Positions 18,271 to 26,375 are shown, counted from the stretch's first letter. The stretch is DNA of 55,221 bases from Pectobacterium brasiliense (GCF_013449685.1 NZ_JACDSF010000031.1:116267-171487), one strand, 5' to 3'. Numbers and translations are program-made. Notes: a model not told the origin generated them from the letters alone.

Positions 18271-18300
18271 AAAAAAGCCTCGACGAAATAGTCGAGGCTT
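18271..18300 (-). terminator. Rho-independent terminator for the 126-aa gene
   Basis: The perfect 10-bp arms AAGCCTCGAC (18275-18284) and GTCGAGGCTT (18291-18300) are followed, on the minus strand, by a T-run. It lies about 40 bp past the stop of the gene at 18341-18721. Confidence 0.8.
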
Positions 18301-18340
18301 AGAGAAAACCCAAATTAATGATGGATTATAACGAATGTAA

Positions 18341-18721
18341 TCAGTCTGGCTGGCGGGTGAAAACAACGTCCTCAAACGAGAAACGCTGTTGGCCACCGGT
18401 AATCGTCGTGTACGAACGGCTACCACTTAACGTGATCTGCTGGGGGTTATCCGTTGAGGTTCCCACCCAATAATCACGAATGACATAATTATAACCGCCC
18501 CCATCATTACGATAGGTACATGCAATGCCAAAATTAATCGTCGCCTGTCCCGCAGTATAAAGCCAGGAACCAGCGAAGAATGCGCCCTGATAAATAAACT
18601 CCCCTACAGGCGTGTCTTTCGCTGTGAATGAGCCTGTAAATTTAGCCCCCAAAAAATCTGGGTCGGTAATAACCAATGTATGTTTACCATCTGCGCTAGA
18701 ATACGTTCCGGCTGATAACAT
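18341..18721 (-). CDS. Hypothetical beta-rich protein
   Basis: This 126-residue protein is not recognised with confidence. It has no signal peptide or membrane segment. It is rich in Gly, Thr, Ser and aromatic residues in alternating patterns, such as GTYSSADGKHTLVI, SWLYTAG, YNYVIRDYWVG and FSFEDVVFTR, which suggests an all-beta barrel or sandwich. The layout is loosely like avidin/streptavidin chains (an N-terminal GTY/GTW turn and a C-terminal DxVFTR), but the biotin-binding residues could not be matched. Its own terminator lies downstream. Flanking DNA on the upstream side is AT-rich and probably acquired. Confidence 0.6.
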   Translation of the reverse strand: MLSAGTYSSADGKHTLVITDPDFLGAKFTGSFTAKDTPVGEFIYQGAFFAGSWLYTAGQATINFGIACTYRNDGGGYNYVIRDYWVGTSTDNPQQITLSGSRSYTTITGGQQRFSFEDVVFTRQPD

Positions 18722-18855
18722 AATTAACCTCTCTATATTAATTTATTTAGAAAATGGAATTAACGCACTGTCATATTCATAATAAAAAAATTCTGAGGCA
18801 TTACCTATAGCCAACAGTATTCTAAATATAATATGAGATATGCAGCACTTAGATA
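18722..18855. other. AT-rich intergenic stretch
   Basis: No gene was seen. It contains the promoter area of the minus-strand beta-rich gene (GAGAGGTTAATT just upstream of its start gives a ribosome binding site) and marks the left edge of an AT-rich island running to about 24.4 kb. Confidence 0.4.
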
Positions 18856-19038
18856 GTGTATAAAAAATACCGAAGATATTTTATTAAACTAATTTATAAC
18901 TTCAGCGTAGAACACCAGCAACTAACCCACTCCTGCACTGACGAAAGAGATATCTTTTATGCTGGAGATAAGCTGTTTACTCTTAAGAAGTGTGATAAAT
19001 TACGTCATATTAATACTATCCATTTTGAGATAATTTAA
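18856..19038 (+). CDS. Possible small ORF immediately before the ATP-grasp gene
   Basis: A 60-codon frame starting GTG ends with TAA that directly abuts the ATG of the next gene (TAAATG). The product is basic (VYKKYRRYFIKLIYNFSVEH at the start) and has no recognised domain. The abutting stop/start suggests translational coupling, but there is no good Shine-Dalgarno for the GTG, so it may be a relic or a chance frame. Confidence 0.3.
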   Translation: MYKKYRRYFIKLIYNFSVEHQQLTHSCTDERDIFYAGDKLFTLKKCDKLRHINTIHFEII

Positions 19039-19818
19039 ATGAATATAATTTACCCAAGTGATTACTTTGATAGTTCAAAAGTGGATGAGATTTTCGAGGA
19101 AGAATATCATTCGGCGAAAAAAAGTGGTTTATCGTGTCTATTATTATCCACGCAGCATGTATCCAATGGAAAATACAAATTTTCAAAGGACATTGCACCG
19201 AACACACCTGTCATTTGGCGAGGCTGGATGCTCAAATCAGATGAATATAAAAAATTGAGCGATGCCGTGACCCAGAATGGCGGTAACATGCTCGTGTCCT
19301 TAGAAGATTATCTCTCAATCCATCATATTACGGGATGGTATAAATCATGTGAGAAATACACACCTGACACGATTTTCGTAAAAGAAGATGATGACTTCGA
19401 CCAGATTATTAACCAGCTAAAGTGGCCCGCCTATTTCGTTAAAGACTATGTTAAGTCACTAACCACATCCAGAGGTTCTATCGCTAAAAATGCTGAAGAG
19501 ATCCGAGAAATAATATCCTCTATTAAAAAATTTCGTGGTGACATCGAAGGCGGAATTAGTCTAAGAAAGGTTGAAGACATTATAAAAACCAGCGAAAGAC
19601 GCTATTTTTCCTTTAGAAATAACGTGTATTCTTCTGATGGTGTTGTTCCAGATCTTGTTGTTGAAATAGCACAGCATATCAGTTCCCCCTTTTTCTCGAT
19701 TGATATGGTTGAAAACGCTTCTGGTGAGCTTCGCCTGATAGAAATTGGCGATGGACAAGTCTCTGATACCAAAGAATGGAACATCGACAAGTTTGTTCAA
19801 ATATTTATTAAGGCTTAG
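19039..19818 (+). CDS. ATP-grasp domain protein (R2K-clade-like)
   Basis: The 259-residue protein resembles the short bacterial and phage ATP-grasp proteins grouped as R2K. The central WPAYFVKDYVKSLTTSRGS (about residues 131-149) would supply nucleotide-binding lysines. The C-terminal FFSIDMVENASGELRLIEIG (about 224-243) supplies the acidic metal ligands (D228, E241 region) of ATP-grasp ligases. Such enzymes join a carboxylate to an amine or thiol using ATP. Substrate unknown. It is 307 bp upstream of the SIR2-STAND gene on the same strand, within AT-rich DNA, so a shared defence role is possible but unproven. Confidence 0.7.
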   Translation: MNIIYPSDYFDSSKVDEIFEEEYHSAKKSGLSCLLLSTQHVSNGKYKFSKDIAPNTPVIWRGWMLKSDEYKKLSDAVTQNGGNMLVSLEDYLSIHHITGWYKSCEKYTPDTIFVKEDDDFDQIINQLKWPAYFVKDYVKSLTTSRGSIAKNAEEIREIISSIKKFRGDIEGGISLRKVEDIIKTSERRYFSFRNNVYSSDGVVPDLVVEIAQHISSPFFSIDMVENASGELRLIEIGDGQVSDTKEWNIDKFVQIFIKA

Positions 19819-19854
19819 CTCAGGTTTTAGCTGGTGATTTTGTGAGTCAGGGCT

Positions 19855-20016
19855 ATGCTTCATCTGACGGGCTGTTTTGTGCTAGGGGAAACATTACAAA
19901 CTTCAGAATATGTCAATCCATGTGGAGTAGATCACGAGCGTGAGCGTATCCTTAAGCGGACAAGCGATGGGTGTATTGCTACAATACATCCAGATGTCAG
20001 ACTTGTAAGAAAGTGA
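19855..20016 (+). CDS. Possible 53-aa small protein
   Basis: An ATG-initiated frame of 53 codons lies in the gap between the ATP-grasp and SIR2 genes. It starts MLHLTGCFVLGETLQTSEYV and ends IHPDVRLVRK, with three cysteines. A weak TCAGGG precedes the ATG. No family was recognised; it may equally be the degraded end of a longer gene. Confidence 0.25.
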   Translation: MLHLTGCFVLGETLQTSEYVNPCGVDHERERILKRTSDGCIATIHPDVRLVRK

Positions 20017-20125
20017 TACTCATTTATGTCATCATTATTGCATTCCATAAAAAATGACATTTCTTAAAATTTAGCTAATAAAAAATGATATTTATATATA
20101 ATTTAATTTAAAAAAGGATTGTTTT
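20017..20125. promoter_or_regulatory. AT-rich promoter region of the SIR2-STAND gene
   Basis: This is a very AT-rich stretch (for example TATTTATATATAATTTAATT around 20089-20108) with a good ribosome binding site, AAAAAGGA, 9 bases before ATG 20126. Multiple TATAAT-like hexamers prevent choosing one promoter. Confidence 0.45.
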
Positions 20126-22606
20126 ATGAAAATTGAAGTAGACTTCCACAGTTTGAAACTACCATCGGTAAACACAGATGATATGTTGAGGAGAATTAGC
20201 ACTGGCAAAGCAATTATCTTTACTGGTGCTGGATTTTCCAAAAAAACCATTAACATCCTTAACGAAGAACCTCCCTTGGCAAAAGAATTATCAAAGAAGA
20301 TAGGAGTACTTGGGGGGATTGGCGATGATATCGATGATCTAATGTTTACATCTAGATTTTTTTTAAAATATAAAGATAAATCTGATTTATTAAGTTTACT
20401 TAAAGATTCATTTATTTTAAAAAAAGTAACTAAAGACCATGAGTTTATCTGTTCACTCCCATGGAGAAGATTTTATACAACCAATTATGATAACTCTATA
20501 GAACTGGCGTGTCTGAGTTCTGGAAAAAGGGTTGATGCACTAGATATCGATGCAAAACCAAGTAATTACATGTCCCAAGAAAATCTATGTATTCACTTAA
20601 ATGGAGTCATAGACAAAGCTATTCCTGATGACCTAGAATCGAAAATAAAGCTAACAAACTCCTCATATTTAACCGCTCAGTCTTTTGTTAACTCTCAGTG
20701 GAATTATGTGTTTAAGCGAGATTTAGAAACATCCAGTGCTATTATATTTGTTGGATATTCAATGTATGATATGGATGTACAGCGCTTGCTATATCAAACA
20801 GATAATTTAATCGACAAGACATATTTTATAGTCAGCGAAGATGCGGACTTTAAATCAACATTTTTCCTAACAGAATTTGGACACGTCTTGCCCATAGGCC
20901 TGTCTGGGTTTTCAGAGCTCACTAAGTCCATAAATCCAGATGGAGAAAAAAGTAATGCACCTTATCTTGAATGCTTCAGTTTAAGAGAAATTAAACACAC
21001 CGATAAATCAGTAACTGATTCTGAGATAAAAGATTTTTTGTTATTTGGTAAATTTAGCGAGCATCAAATAGACACTTCAATTAGTAATGAATATCATGAT
21101 TTCCTTCTAATACATAGAGACTTAATAACAGATTCAATAAGGTTAATTGATGGCGGAGAAAACATACTAATACATAGTGAACTAGGAAATGGAAAAACAA
21201 TATTCCTTCAACAGTTAACTTATTCCCTGACACAAAGAGGACATAAAGTATATATTTACTCAGGAAAGAGTGAGTATGATGATGAATTATCTGAAATAGA
21301 TATAATCGCATCAAAAAAAGAACAGCCAATAATTATAATCGAAGGTTATAATAGAGCACAAAGACTTCTTAAACACATTAGCATAAAATACCCCACAGAG
21401 TTGAGAGTAATCATTGTAGATAGAAGTGCAGTTGCAGCTCGATCTGCCCAGCTCATTAATTCTCTAGGGTTAGATTTTTCTGAAATAAGCCTTGATCAAT
21501 TAACCGATAGTGAAATACACAACTTCATCAACTTATTAGAAAATCAGGGGTTGTGGGAGGAGCTAACAACTCTATCTAAGGATGCTAAACTCAGAAAAAT
21601 AAAGGATGATTATAATGGTCAAATGTCTGGAATTTTACTTGGACTACTGAATAGTCCATCAATAAAAAATAAAATAAAAGCTCTTACTGATGAATTATTT
21701 AATAACCAAGAGTATAAAGATACAATTTTCGGAATCGCTTTATGTGATGTAATTGATGTAAATAAAACATCGTCAATGATATCAGAAATATCAGAAAGCC
21801 AAAGTATTTATAAAATGGATTTAAGAAACAATGATGCATTCAAATCCCTTTATAGGTTTGTAGAGAATGGAAATGCCATTGAAACAAAATCAAGCTTAAT
21901 GTCTTTGGCTATAATTAACAATTGCTTCCAAGATAGCTATATTAAACATAAATTACTTTCTATCGTGGAGAATTTCAACCGCATGAGAAATGTATCTCAT
22001 GATTCAAATAATGTATTTAAATCTCTTTTACGTTTTCATATCCTTGAAATTTTGATGCCACAAAAGCAGAAAGCTTTGGATAGCTATTATATGGAATTAA
22101 AACGGGTGTGCCCTTGGCTTAAAGAATCTCCTCATTACTGGGTTCAGTATGCTATGTGTAGGCTATCCATAGGGGATCTTGATTCGGCACAAACCTATCT
22201 AAATGATGCATATTCCTTAGCACGTTCTAGAACAGGTTACCACACTGAAAATATAGATACACAACAAGCAAGATTATTGATAATGAAATGTCTGAAAGAA
22301 AATGACCCATCAAAAAGCTTTACTTGCTTTCAAGATGCACACAACATTCTTATAGGTTTGCCTGATGATGGATATAAGCATAGACAAATACTACCTTATA
22401 AAGATGTTTTTGATGGAAAATATAAATATTTTAACAAGGGTAATAAGGTGAGTTTTGAACACGCTTGCAAAGCATTGCTTCAACAAGTTGAGTCTGCTGT
22501 TTTATTTGTTGATGATTTGACTCTAATTAAGAGGGTTACCTTCATCAACAAGAGTAAAACTGTTTTAGAAGATATCCTAGATAAGATAAAGAACCTTCGT
22601 TCGTAA
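20126..22606 (+). CDS. SIR2 + STAND-like NTPase, predicted anti-phage defence protein
   Basis: The 826-residue protein begins with a SIR2-type domain (about 25-265): TGAGFS at 33-38, TTNYDNSIE with Asn120 and Asp122, IHLNG with His157, and FVGYSMYDMD at 208-217. These are the NAD-binding and catalytic positions of SIR2 NADase effectors. A P-loop NTPase follows, with Walker A SELGNGKT at 351-358 (Ser replacing the usual first Gly) and Walker B PIIIIEG at 401-407. A helical C-terminus with TPR-like character (about 600-826) is the likely sensor. The layout matches SIR2-STAND defence proteins such as Avs5, which deplete NAD+ on phage recognition. The AT-rich composition and adjacent IS suggest horizontal acquisition. 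Confidence 0.82.
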   Translation: MKIEVDFHSLKLPSVNTDDMLRRISTGKAIIFTGAGFSKKTINILNEEPPLAKELSKKIGVLGGIGDDIDDLMFTSRFFLKYKDKSDLLSLLKDSFILKKVTKDHEFICSLPWRRFYTTNYDNSIELACLSSGKRVDALDIDAKPSNYMSQENLCIHLNGVIDKAIPDDLESKIKLTNSSYLTAQSFVNSQWNYVFKRDLETSSAIIFVGYSMYDMDVQRLLYQTDNLIDKTYFIVSEDADFKSTFFLTEFGHVLPIGLSGFSELTKSINPDGEKSNAPYLECFSLREIKHTDKSVTDSEIKDFLLFGKFSEHQIDTSISNEYHDFLLIHRDLITDSIRLIDGGENILIHSELGNGKTIFLQQLTYSLTQRGHKVYIYSGKSEYDDELSEIDIIASKKEQPIIIIEGYNRAQRLLKHISIKYPTELRVIIVDRSAVAARSAQLINSLGLDFSEISLDQLTDSEIHNFINLLENQGLWEELTTLSKDAKLRKIKDDYNGQMSGILLGLLNSPSIKNKIKALTDELFNNQEYKDTIFGIALCDVIDVNKTSSMISEISESQSIYKMDLRNNDAFKSLYRFVENGNAIETKSSLMSLAIINNCFQDSYIKHKLLSIVENFNRMRNVSHDSNNVFKSLLRFHILEILMPQKQKALDSYYMELKRVCPWLKESPHYWVQYAMCRLSIGDLDSAQTYLNDAYSLARSRTGYHTENIDTQQARLLIMKCLKENDPSKSFTCFQDAHNILIGLPDDGYKHRQILPYKDVFDGKYKYFNKGNKVSFEHACKALLQQVESAVLFVDDLTLIKRVTFINKSKTVLEDILDKIKNLRS

Positions 22607-22616
22607 AATAATTTTT

Positions 22617-22647
22617 AGACGGCTTGTTCTAAATAGCCGTCTTTATT
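22617..22647 (+). terminator. Terminator after the SIR2-STAND gene
   Basis: The arms AGACGGC (22617-22623) and GCCGTCT (22636-22642) are followed by TTATTGT, 10 bp after the stop codon. The T-run is interrupted but the placement is convincing. Confidence 0.65.
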
Positions 22648-22738
22648 GTAATTTATTATTACACCCAAATCATCGTTTAGTAATTCACCTGAACTATTTA
22701 AGTGATACAGAGCTTGATTTATTGCTATTGCCTACTTC

Positions 22739-22746
22739 TAACTTAA
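22739..22746. repeat. 8-bp target-site duplication, left copy
   Basis: TAACTTAA immediately precedes the left inverted repeat of the ISL3-family element and matches the right copy at 24057-24064 exactly. Confidence 0.9.
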
Positions 22747-24056
22747 GGTTCATCGCGCTTTACCGGGGAACGCTGCTTTTATCTTCAGGAAGAAGTAATC
22801 GTTATCCCGGTATCCATAAGCCATACGTTTTATTACCTTGATTTTATTATTCATCCCCTCCAGTACACTGGTGTTCAGATGATGCGTCGCGCTGGCTATA
22901 ATCCCACTCACATACCCTTTCAGCCTGTCGGCGAACTGTTTCAGCGCCTTTATCCCGCTTTCCTGTGATTGCCTGTACCATTCATTCCACCGTTGCCTTG
23001 CCTCCTGTTCATCCGAGGCGTACCACAGCTCTTTCAGCGCCGTTTTCATCACATACACCGTATTTAGCGGCTGGTTAGCTTCCAGTAACTCTGACAGCTT
23101 CACATCATGCCCAGCCGGCAGATTCTCTGGGTTACGCAACAACAGCCAGCGACTGCGTTTGATGACCCGCCTGGCTTTCGGGTTATCACGGAGCTGGTTT
23201 GCCTGGTCGACCCTCACCCGGTCAGTCACCTCACGACCGAACTTAGCCACCACGTGGAACAGGTCATAGACTATCTGAGCCTGTGGACAGTGCTCCCTGA
23301 CTTCAAGGTCCAAAGCTGTATTCATGTCCATCGCCACCGATTCAATGGCTGCACACCCTTGTGGTCCCAGCCAGGTGAAGAAGGGGCGGAAGGCTGCCCG
23401 GCTGCGGCCTTCCCCCACCCACAGCACCTGCTGCGTATCAGCATCCGCCACGACAGTCGCGTAACGGTGTCCCTTAAACAGGGCGAATTCATCCATCATG
23501 AGACGACGGAGTGTATGCCGTTCTGGCTCCGTGACTTCCCGTTGCATACGCCGGTAATCAATATTTTTAACGGTATGCCAGTGCAGCCCGGTCAGTCCGG
23601 CTACGTGCTTAACCGGAAGCAGACGAACCAGTGACTCAACCCATGTCGCTAATGCAGTGGTGTAGTGCTGACGTTCGGGCAGCCAGTCGATTTTTTCGGT
23701 TGTGATGCCACAGGACGGACAGCGTAAACGACGAACAGGAATATCCAGCCAGACCTTCCAGTGAAGCAATTCGCGTTCTCTGACACGCCGCAGGGTCGTA
23801 TCGTGTATTCGGCAGACATCCTGGTTACATCGTCGACAGCAGGCAGATTGTGAAGGGAGATGCTCAAGACGGATGAGCAGAGTATCAGAGGCAATTTCAG
23901 TGCAGGAGGAGACACTGAATCCTTTCCAGAAAAGGGAAGTCAGGTTAGCATTCATGGTAGCGGCAGTTTTGAAGGTTCAGGGTGTTTTTTGGCGAAGACA
24001 AACCTAAACGTTCTGACTGCCGTTTTCTATTAGTTCACGCTAATCCGCGATGAACC
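22747..24056. mobile_element. Complete ISL3-family insertion sequence (1310 bp)
   Basis: The ends are inverted repeats starting GGTTCATCGCG (22747-22757, and the complement at 24046-24056), with weaker matches for about ten more bases. A single transposase gene fills the element. Flanking 8-bp direct repeats TAACTTAA mark the target duplication, the size typical of ISL3. The intact gene, ends and exact duplication suggest a recent insertion. It landed in the AT-rich gap behind the SIR2-STAND gene and disrupts no recognised gene. Confidence 0.93.
22750..23955 (-). CDS. ISL3-family transposase
   Basis: The 401-residue transposase has the N-terminal zinc-ribbon-like region of ISL3 (CCRRCNQDVC near 37, and RCPSCGI near 77). 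A DDE catalytic domain follows with LMMDEFALFKGHRYATVVAD (first Asp near 154) and IESVAMDMNTALD (second Asp near 210). The C-terminal NTSVLEGMNNKIKVIKRMAY carries the final Glu. It appears full length. Its stop codon TGA overlaps the left terminal inverted repeat, as in compact IS elements. Confidence 0.95.
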   Translation of the reverse strand: MNANLTSLFWKGFSVSSCTEIASDTLLIRLEHLPSQSACCRRCNQDVCRIHDTTLRRVRERELLHWKVWLDIPVRRLRCPSCGITTEKIDWLPERQHYTTALATWVESLVRLLPVKHVAGLTGLHWHTVKNIDYRRMQREVTEPERHTLRRLMMDEFALFKGHRYATVVADADTQQVLWVGEGRSRAAFRPFFTWLGPQGCAAIESVAMDMNTALDLEVREHCPQAQIVYDLFHVVAKFGREVTDRVRVDQANQLRDNPKARRVIKRSRWLLLRNPENLPAGHDVKLSELLEANQPLNTVYVMKTALKELWYASDEQEARQRWNEWYRQSQESGIKALKQFADRLKGYVSGIIASATHHLNTSVLEGMNNKIKVIKRMAYGYRDNDYFFLKIKAAFPGKAR

Positions 24057-24064
24057 TAACTTAA
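24057..24064. repeat. 8-bp target-site duplication, right copy
   Basis: TAACTTAA directly follows the right inverted repeat and matches the left copy at 22739-22746. Confidence 0.9.
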
Positions 24065-24553
24065 GCCTTGGCACGTAAATTGGGCATGATTACGCTTCGA
24101 ACTCATTTTCCACTATAAGCCAGATTATCTATTTTGTCCTGAACTAGTTAAAGCACTGTGCCAAGTATCTTCTCGATAATTTAGTCCTTAGCTATATAGT
24201 CAAGCCCCCCTCCTCCCCATTGTTCAATATCTATCCATTAGAAATGATGTTATTGTAATCAGACTATCTTTGCAGATTCGAATGTCATTAGGTCTGCGAC
24301 TGGCTCATTGCCCACAACAAATTTAGTCATGTTCGAACACAGAACGCTGCCAGATCCAATAAACACAATATGTCGCTAACAGCGTCGTGATTCATACTTA
24401 TTGATCTCAGACTGTTGTGCACTAAAAACACCTGTTCCTTAACCCAGAGTAAGATAGCTATCAGTCACGGCCCGCTCCCTGTGCTATAGTCGGCACCAGC
24501 AAAGATAACCTCAGACAACACCGCCAGACACACGAAACGATAACTGACAAACC
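24065..24553. other. Gene-free stretch between IS element and dusA
   Basis: No intact gene was seen. A 38-codon minus-strand frame (24259-24375) reading RHIVFIGSGSVLCSN... is bounded by stops and might be the remnant of a decayed gene, but no family was recognised. The last 100 bp should hold the dusA promoter. Confidence 0.35.
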
Positions 24554-25576
24554 ATGACCGACGTAAAATCAGGTACACACCACACGGTATCCACCGACTC
24601 TCGCGCTTCTCGCCTTAACCGCTTCTCCATCGCGCCGATGTTGGACTGGACCGATCGCCATTGCCGTTATTTTCTTCGCCAGTTGAGCAGCCAGACGCTG
24701 CTGTATACCGAAATGGTGACGACAGGCGCGATTCTTCACGGCAAAGGCGACTATCTGGCCTACAGCGAAGAAGAACACCCGCTGGCGCTACAACTCGGCG
24801 GTAGCGATCCGCAAGCGCTGGCGCAGTGTGCCAAACTGGCAGAGCAGCGTGGCTATGATGAAGTTAACCTGAACGTTGGCTGCCCATCTGATCGTGTACA
24901 GAACGGCCGTTTCGGTGCCTGCTTGATGGGCGAAGCGGCGCTGGTGGCGGACTGCATCAAGGCGATGAAAGACAGTACCTCAATCCCGATTACGGTGAAA
25001 ACCCGCATCGGCATTGACGATCAAGACAGCTATGAATTCCTGTGCGATTTTATTCAAACCGTCGCCGAACGCGGCGAGTGCGATACTTTTATCGTCCACG
25101 CGCGCAAAGCCTGGCTATCGGGCCTGAGTCCGAAAGAGAATCGGGAGATTCCACCGCTGGATTATCCGCGCGTTTACCAGCTCAAGCGCGATTTCCCTGC
25201 GCTCACTATCGCTATCAACGGCGGCGTCAAAACGCTGGAAGAAGCCAAAACGCATTTACAGCATCTGGACGGCGTGATGATGGGCCGTGAGGCTTACCAG
25301 AATCCCGGTATTCTGGCGCAGGTTGACCGTGAGCTATTTGGCATCGACACTGCCACGCCGGATCTGGCTGGCGTGGTACGAGCCATGTATCCCTATATCG
25401 AGCGCGAACTCTCTGGCGGCGCGTCATTAGGCCACATCACGCGTCACATGCTCGGCATGTTTCAGGGCATCCCCGGCGCGCGTCAGTGGCGACGCTATTT
25501 GAGTGAAAACGCCCACAAACCCGGTGCTGACGCTGCGGTGGTAGAGCGTGCGCTAGCGCTGGTTAATCTGGTTTAA
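24554..25576 (+). CDS. dusA: tRNA-dihydrouridine synthase A
   Basis: The 340-residue flavoenzyme reduces uridines in the D-loop of tRNA (positions 20/20a in E. coli). The FMN-binding TIM barrel begins at [40 protein letters not shown] near residues 106-125 contains conserved cysteines of the catalytic region. [20 protein letters not shown] near 190 is diagnostic of DusA. The first about 23 residues are variable, so a later start is possible but no better ribosome site was seen. It precedes pspG, as in E. coli. Confidence 0.97.
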   Translation: MTDVKSGTHHTVSTDSRASRLNRFSIAPMLDWTDRHCRYFLRQLSSQTLLYTEMVTTGAILHGKGDYLAYSEEEHPLALQLGGSDPQALAQCAKLAEQRGYDEVNLNVGCPSDRVQNGRFGACLMGEAALVADCIKAMKDSTSIPITVKTRIGIDDQDSYEFLCDFIQTVAERGECDTFIVHARKAWLSGLSPKENREIPPLDYPRVYQLKRDFPALTIAINGGVKTLEEAKTHLQHLDGVMMGREAYQNPGILAQVDRELFGIDTATPDLAGVVRAMYPYIERELSGGASLGHITRHMLGMFQGIPGARQWRRYLSENAHKPGADAAVVERALALVNLV

Positions 25577-25600
25577 AAAATACTAATAGTTAGTATTTTT
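25577..25600. terminator. Terminator after dusA
   Basis: The arms AAAATACTAA and TTAGTATTTT surround a 3-nt loop, starting directly after the stop codon and ending in a T-run. It is AT-rich but symmetric. Confidence 0.6.
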
Positions 25601-25629
25601 CACCAAAACCCTTTCATTTCTCTTCCTTG

Positions 25630-25662
25630 TACCGCTGGTAAATCAATCACTTACCAGCGGTA
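25630..25662. repeat. Perfect 12-bp inverted repeat upstream of the pspG promoter
   Basis: The arms TACCGCTGGTAA (25630-25641) and TTACCAGCGGTA (25651-25662) have a 9-nt spacer. There is no T-run after it. The right arm ends 5 bp before the sigma-54 promoter core, so it may be a protein-binding site rather than a terminator. Confidence 0.6.
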
Positions 25663-25667
25663 CATCT

Positions 25668-25683
25668 TGGCACGATTCTTGTT
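25668..25683 (+). promoter_or_regulatory. Sigma-54 promoter of pspG
   Basis: TGGCACG-ATTC-TTGTT matches the -24/-12 consensus TGGCACG-N4-TTGCW closely. It lies about 60 bp upstream of the pspG ATG. pspG is a known PspF/sigma-54 target in enterobacteria. Confidence 0.85.
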
Positions 25684-25741
25684 ATAGCTTATGTGGCACG
25701 CAGAACTTTTCTCTGCGGTTTAACCGCTACAGGAGCACACC

Positions 25742-26014
25742 ATGTTGGAAATTTTCTTCGTTATTGGCTTTTTTATCATGCTGATGTTGACGGGAGTATC
25801 ACTGCTGGGCGTGATTGCGGCACTGTTTGTGGCGTCCCTTTTTATGTTGATTGGTGGGCTGTTTAGCATCGCGATAAAGGTGCTGCCGTGGCTGATTTTA
25901 GCCGTCGCAGCGGTGTGGTTGTGGCGCAAATTTAGCGGTCGACCTGTCTACAACTCGCATCGCTATACCTATCGCAAATACACGTATCGCCAGCGCAACG
26001 GGAATGACTGGTAA
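25742..26014 (+). CDS. pspG: Phage shock protein G
   Basis: The 90-residue inner-membrane protein starts MLEIFFVIGFFIMLMLTGVS and has two long hydrophobic stretches (about 3-25 and 28-60). A basic, Tyr-rich tail (HRYTYRKYTYRQRNGNDW) follows. PspG is an effector of the phage shock response that answers inner-membrane damage and secretin mislocalisation. AGGAG lies a few bases before the ATG. Position between dusA and qor and the sigma-54 promoter both support the name. Confidence 0.93.
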   Translation: MLEIFFVIGFFIMLMLTGVSLLGVIAALFVASLFMLIGGLFSIAIKVLPWLILAVAAVWLWRKFSGRPVYNSHRYTYRKYTYRQRNGNDW

Positions 26015-26375
26015 TGTCAGAAAAATTTGAATTACGCACAAAAATGACGGGCAACGCCGTGTTTAACACCGACTTGTTTTACTACGGCGCATTTTAATAT
26101 GACCTGTTTTAGTACAAAAGTGTGCGCCAGCAGATATTTTTTCCCCAATGTGGCTGCTAGGATGGCGCTACTGTTTGATACCCCAATGTCGTTTACACGG
26201 GTAAGCAAGCACTGTGGCAGAAAGCCACACAATTTCATCATCGTCAGGGAAATAATAGCCGCACAGCGGCACTTTCGTGACGATCACCACGCTGTACCCT
26301 ACATACAGTCTGATGAAATTAGCGTAACAGCAAGGGCTTCCTAACAGGAAGCCCTTTGCTTTTCAGAAACCAATA
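26015..26375. other. Intergenic stretch between pspG and qor
   Basis: No convincing gene was seen in this 361-bp convergent gap. Short open frames on both strands lack ribosome sites and family features. The only clear element is the hairpin at 26332-26356. Confidence 0.4.
26332..26356. terminator. Hairpin terminator at the qor end
   Basis: The perfect 10-bp arms AAGGGCTTCC (26332-26341) and GGAAGCCCTT (26347-26356) have a TAACA loop. TGCTTTT follows on the plus strand. It is about 20 bp beyond the qor stop and may act in both directions. Confidence 0.65.

Noticed and set aside
20126-24064. Prophage or integrative element
   Set aside because: No integrase, phage structural gene or att-like flanking repeats were found; only the IS has clear ends.
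26099-26344. 81-codon plus-strand frame between pspG and qor
   Set aside because: No ribosome site, composition unlike a protein, and overlaps an opposite-strand frame of similar quality.
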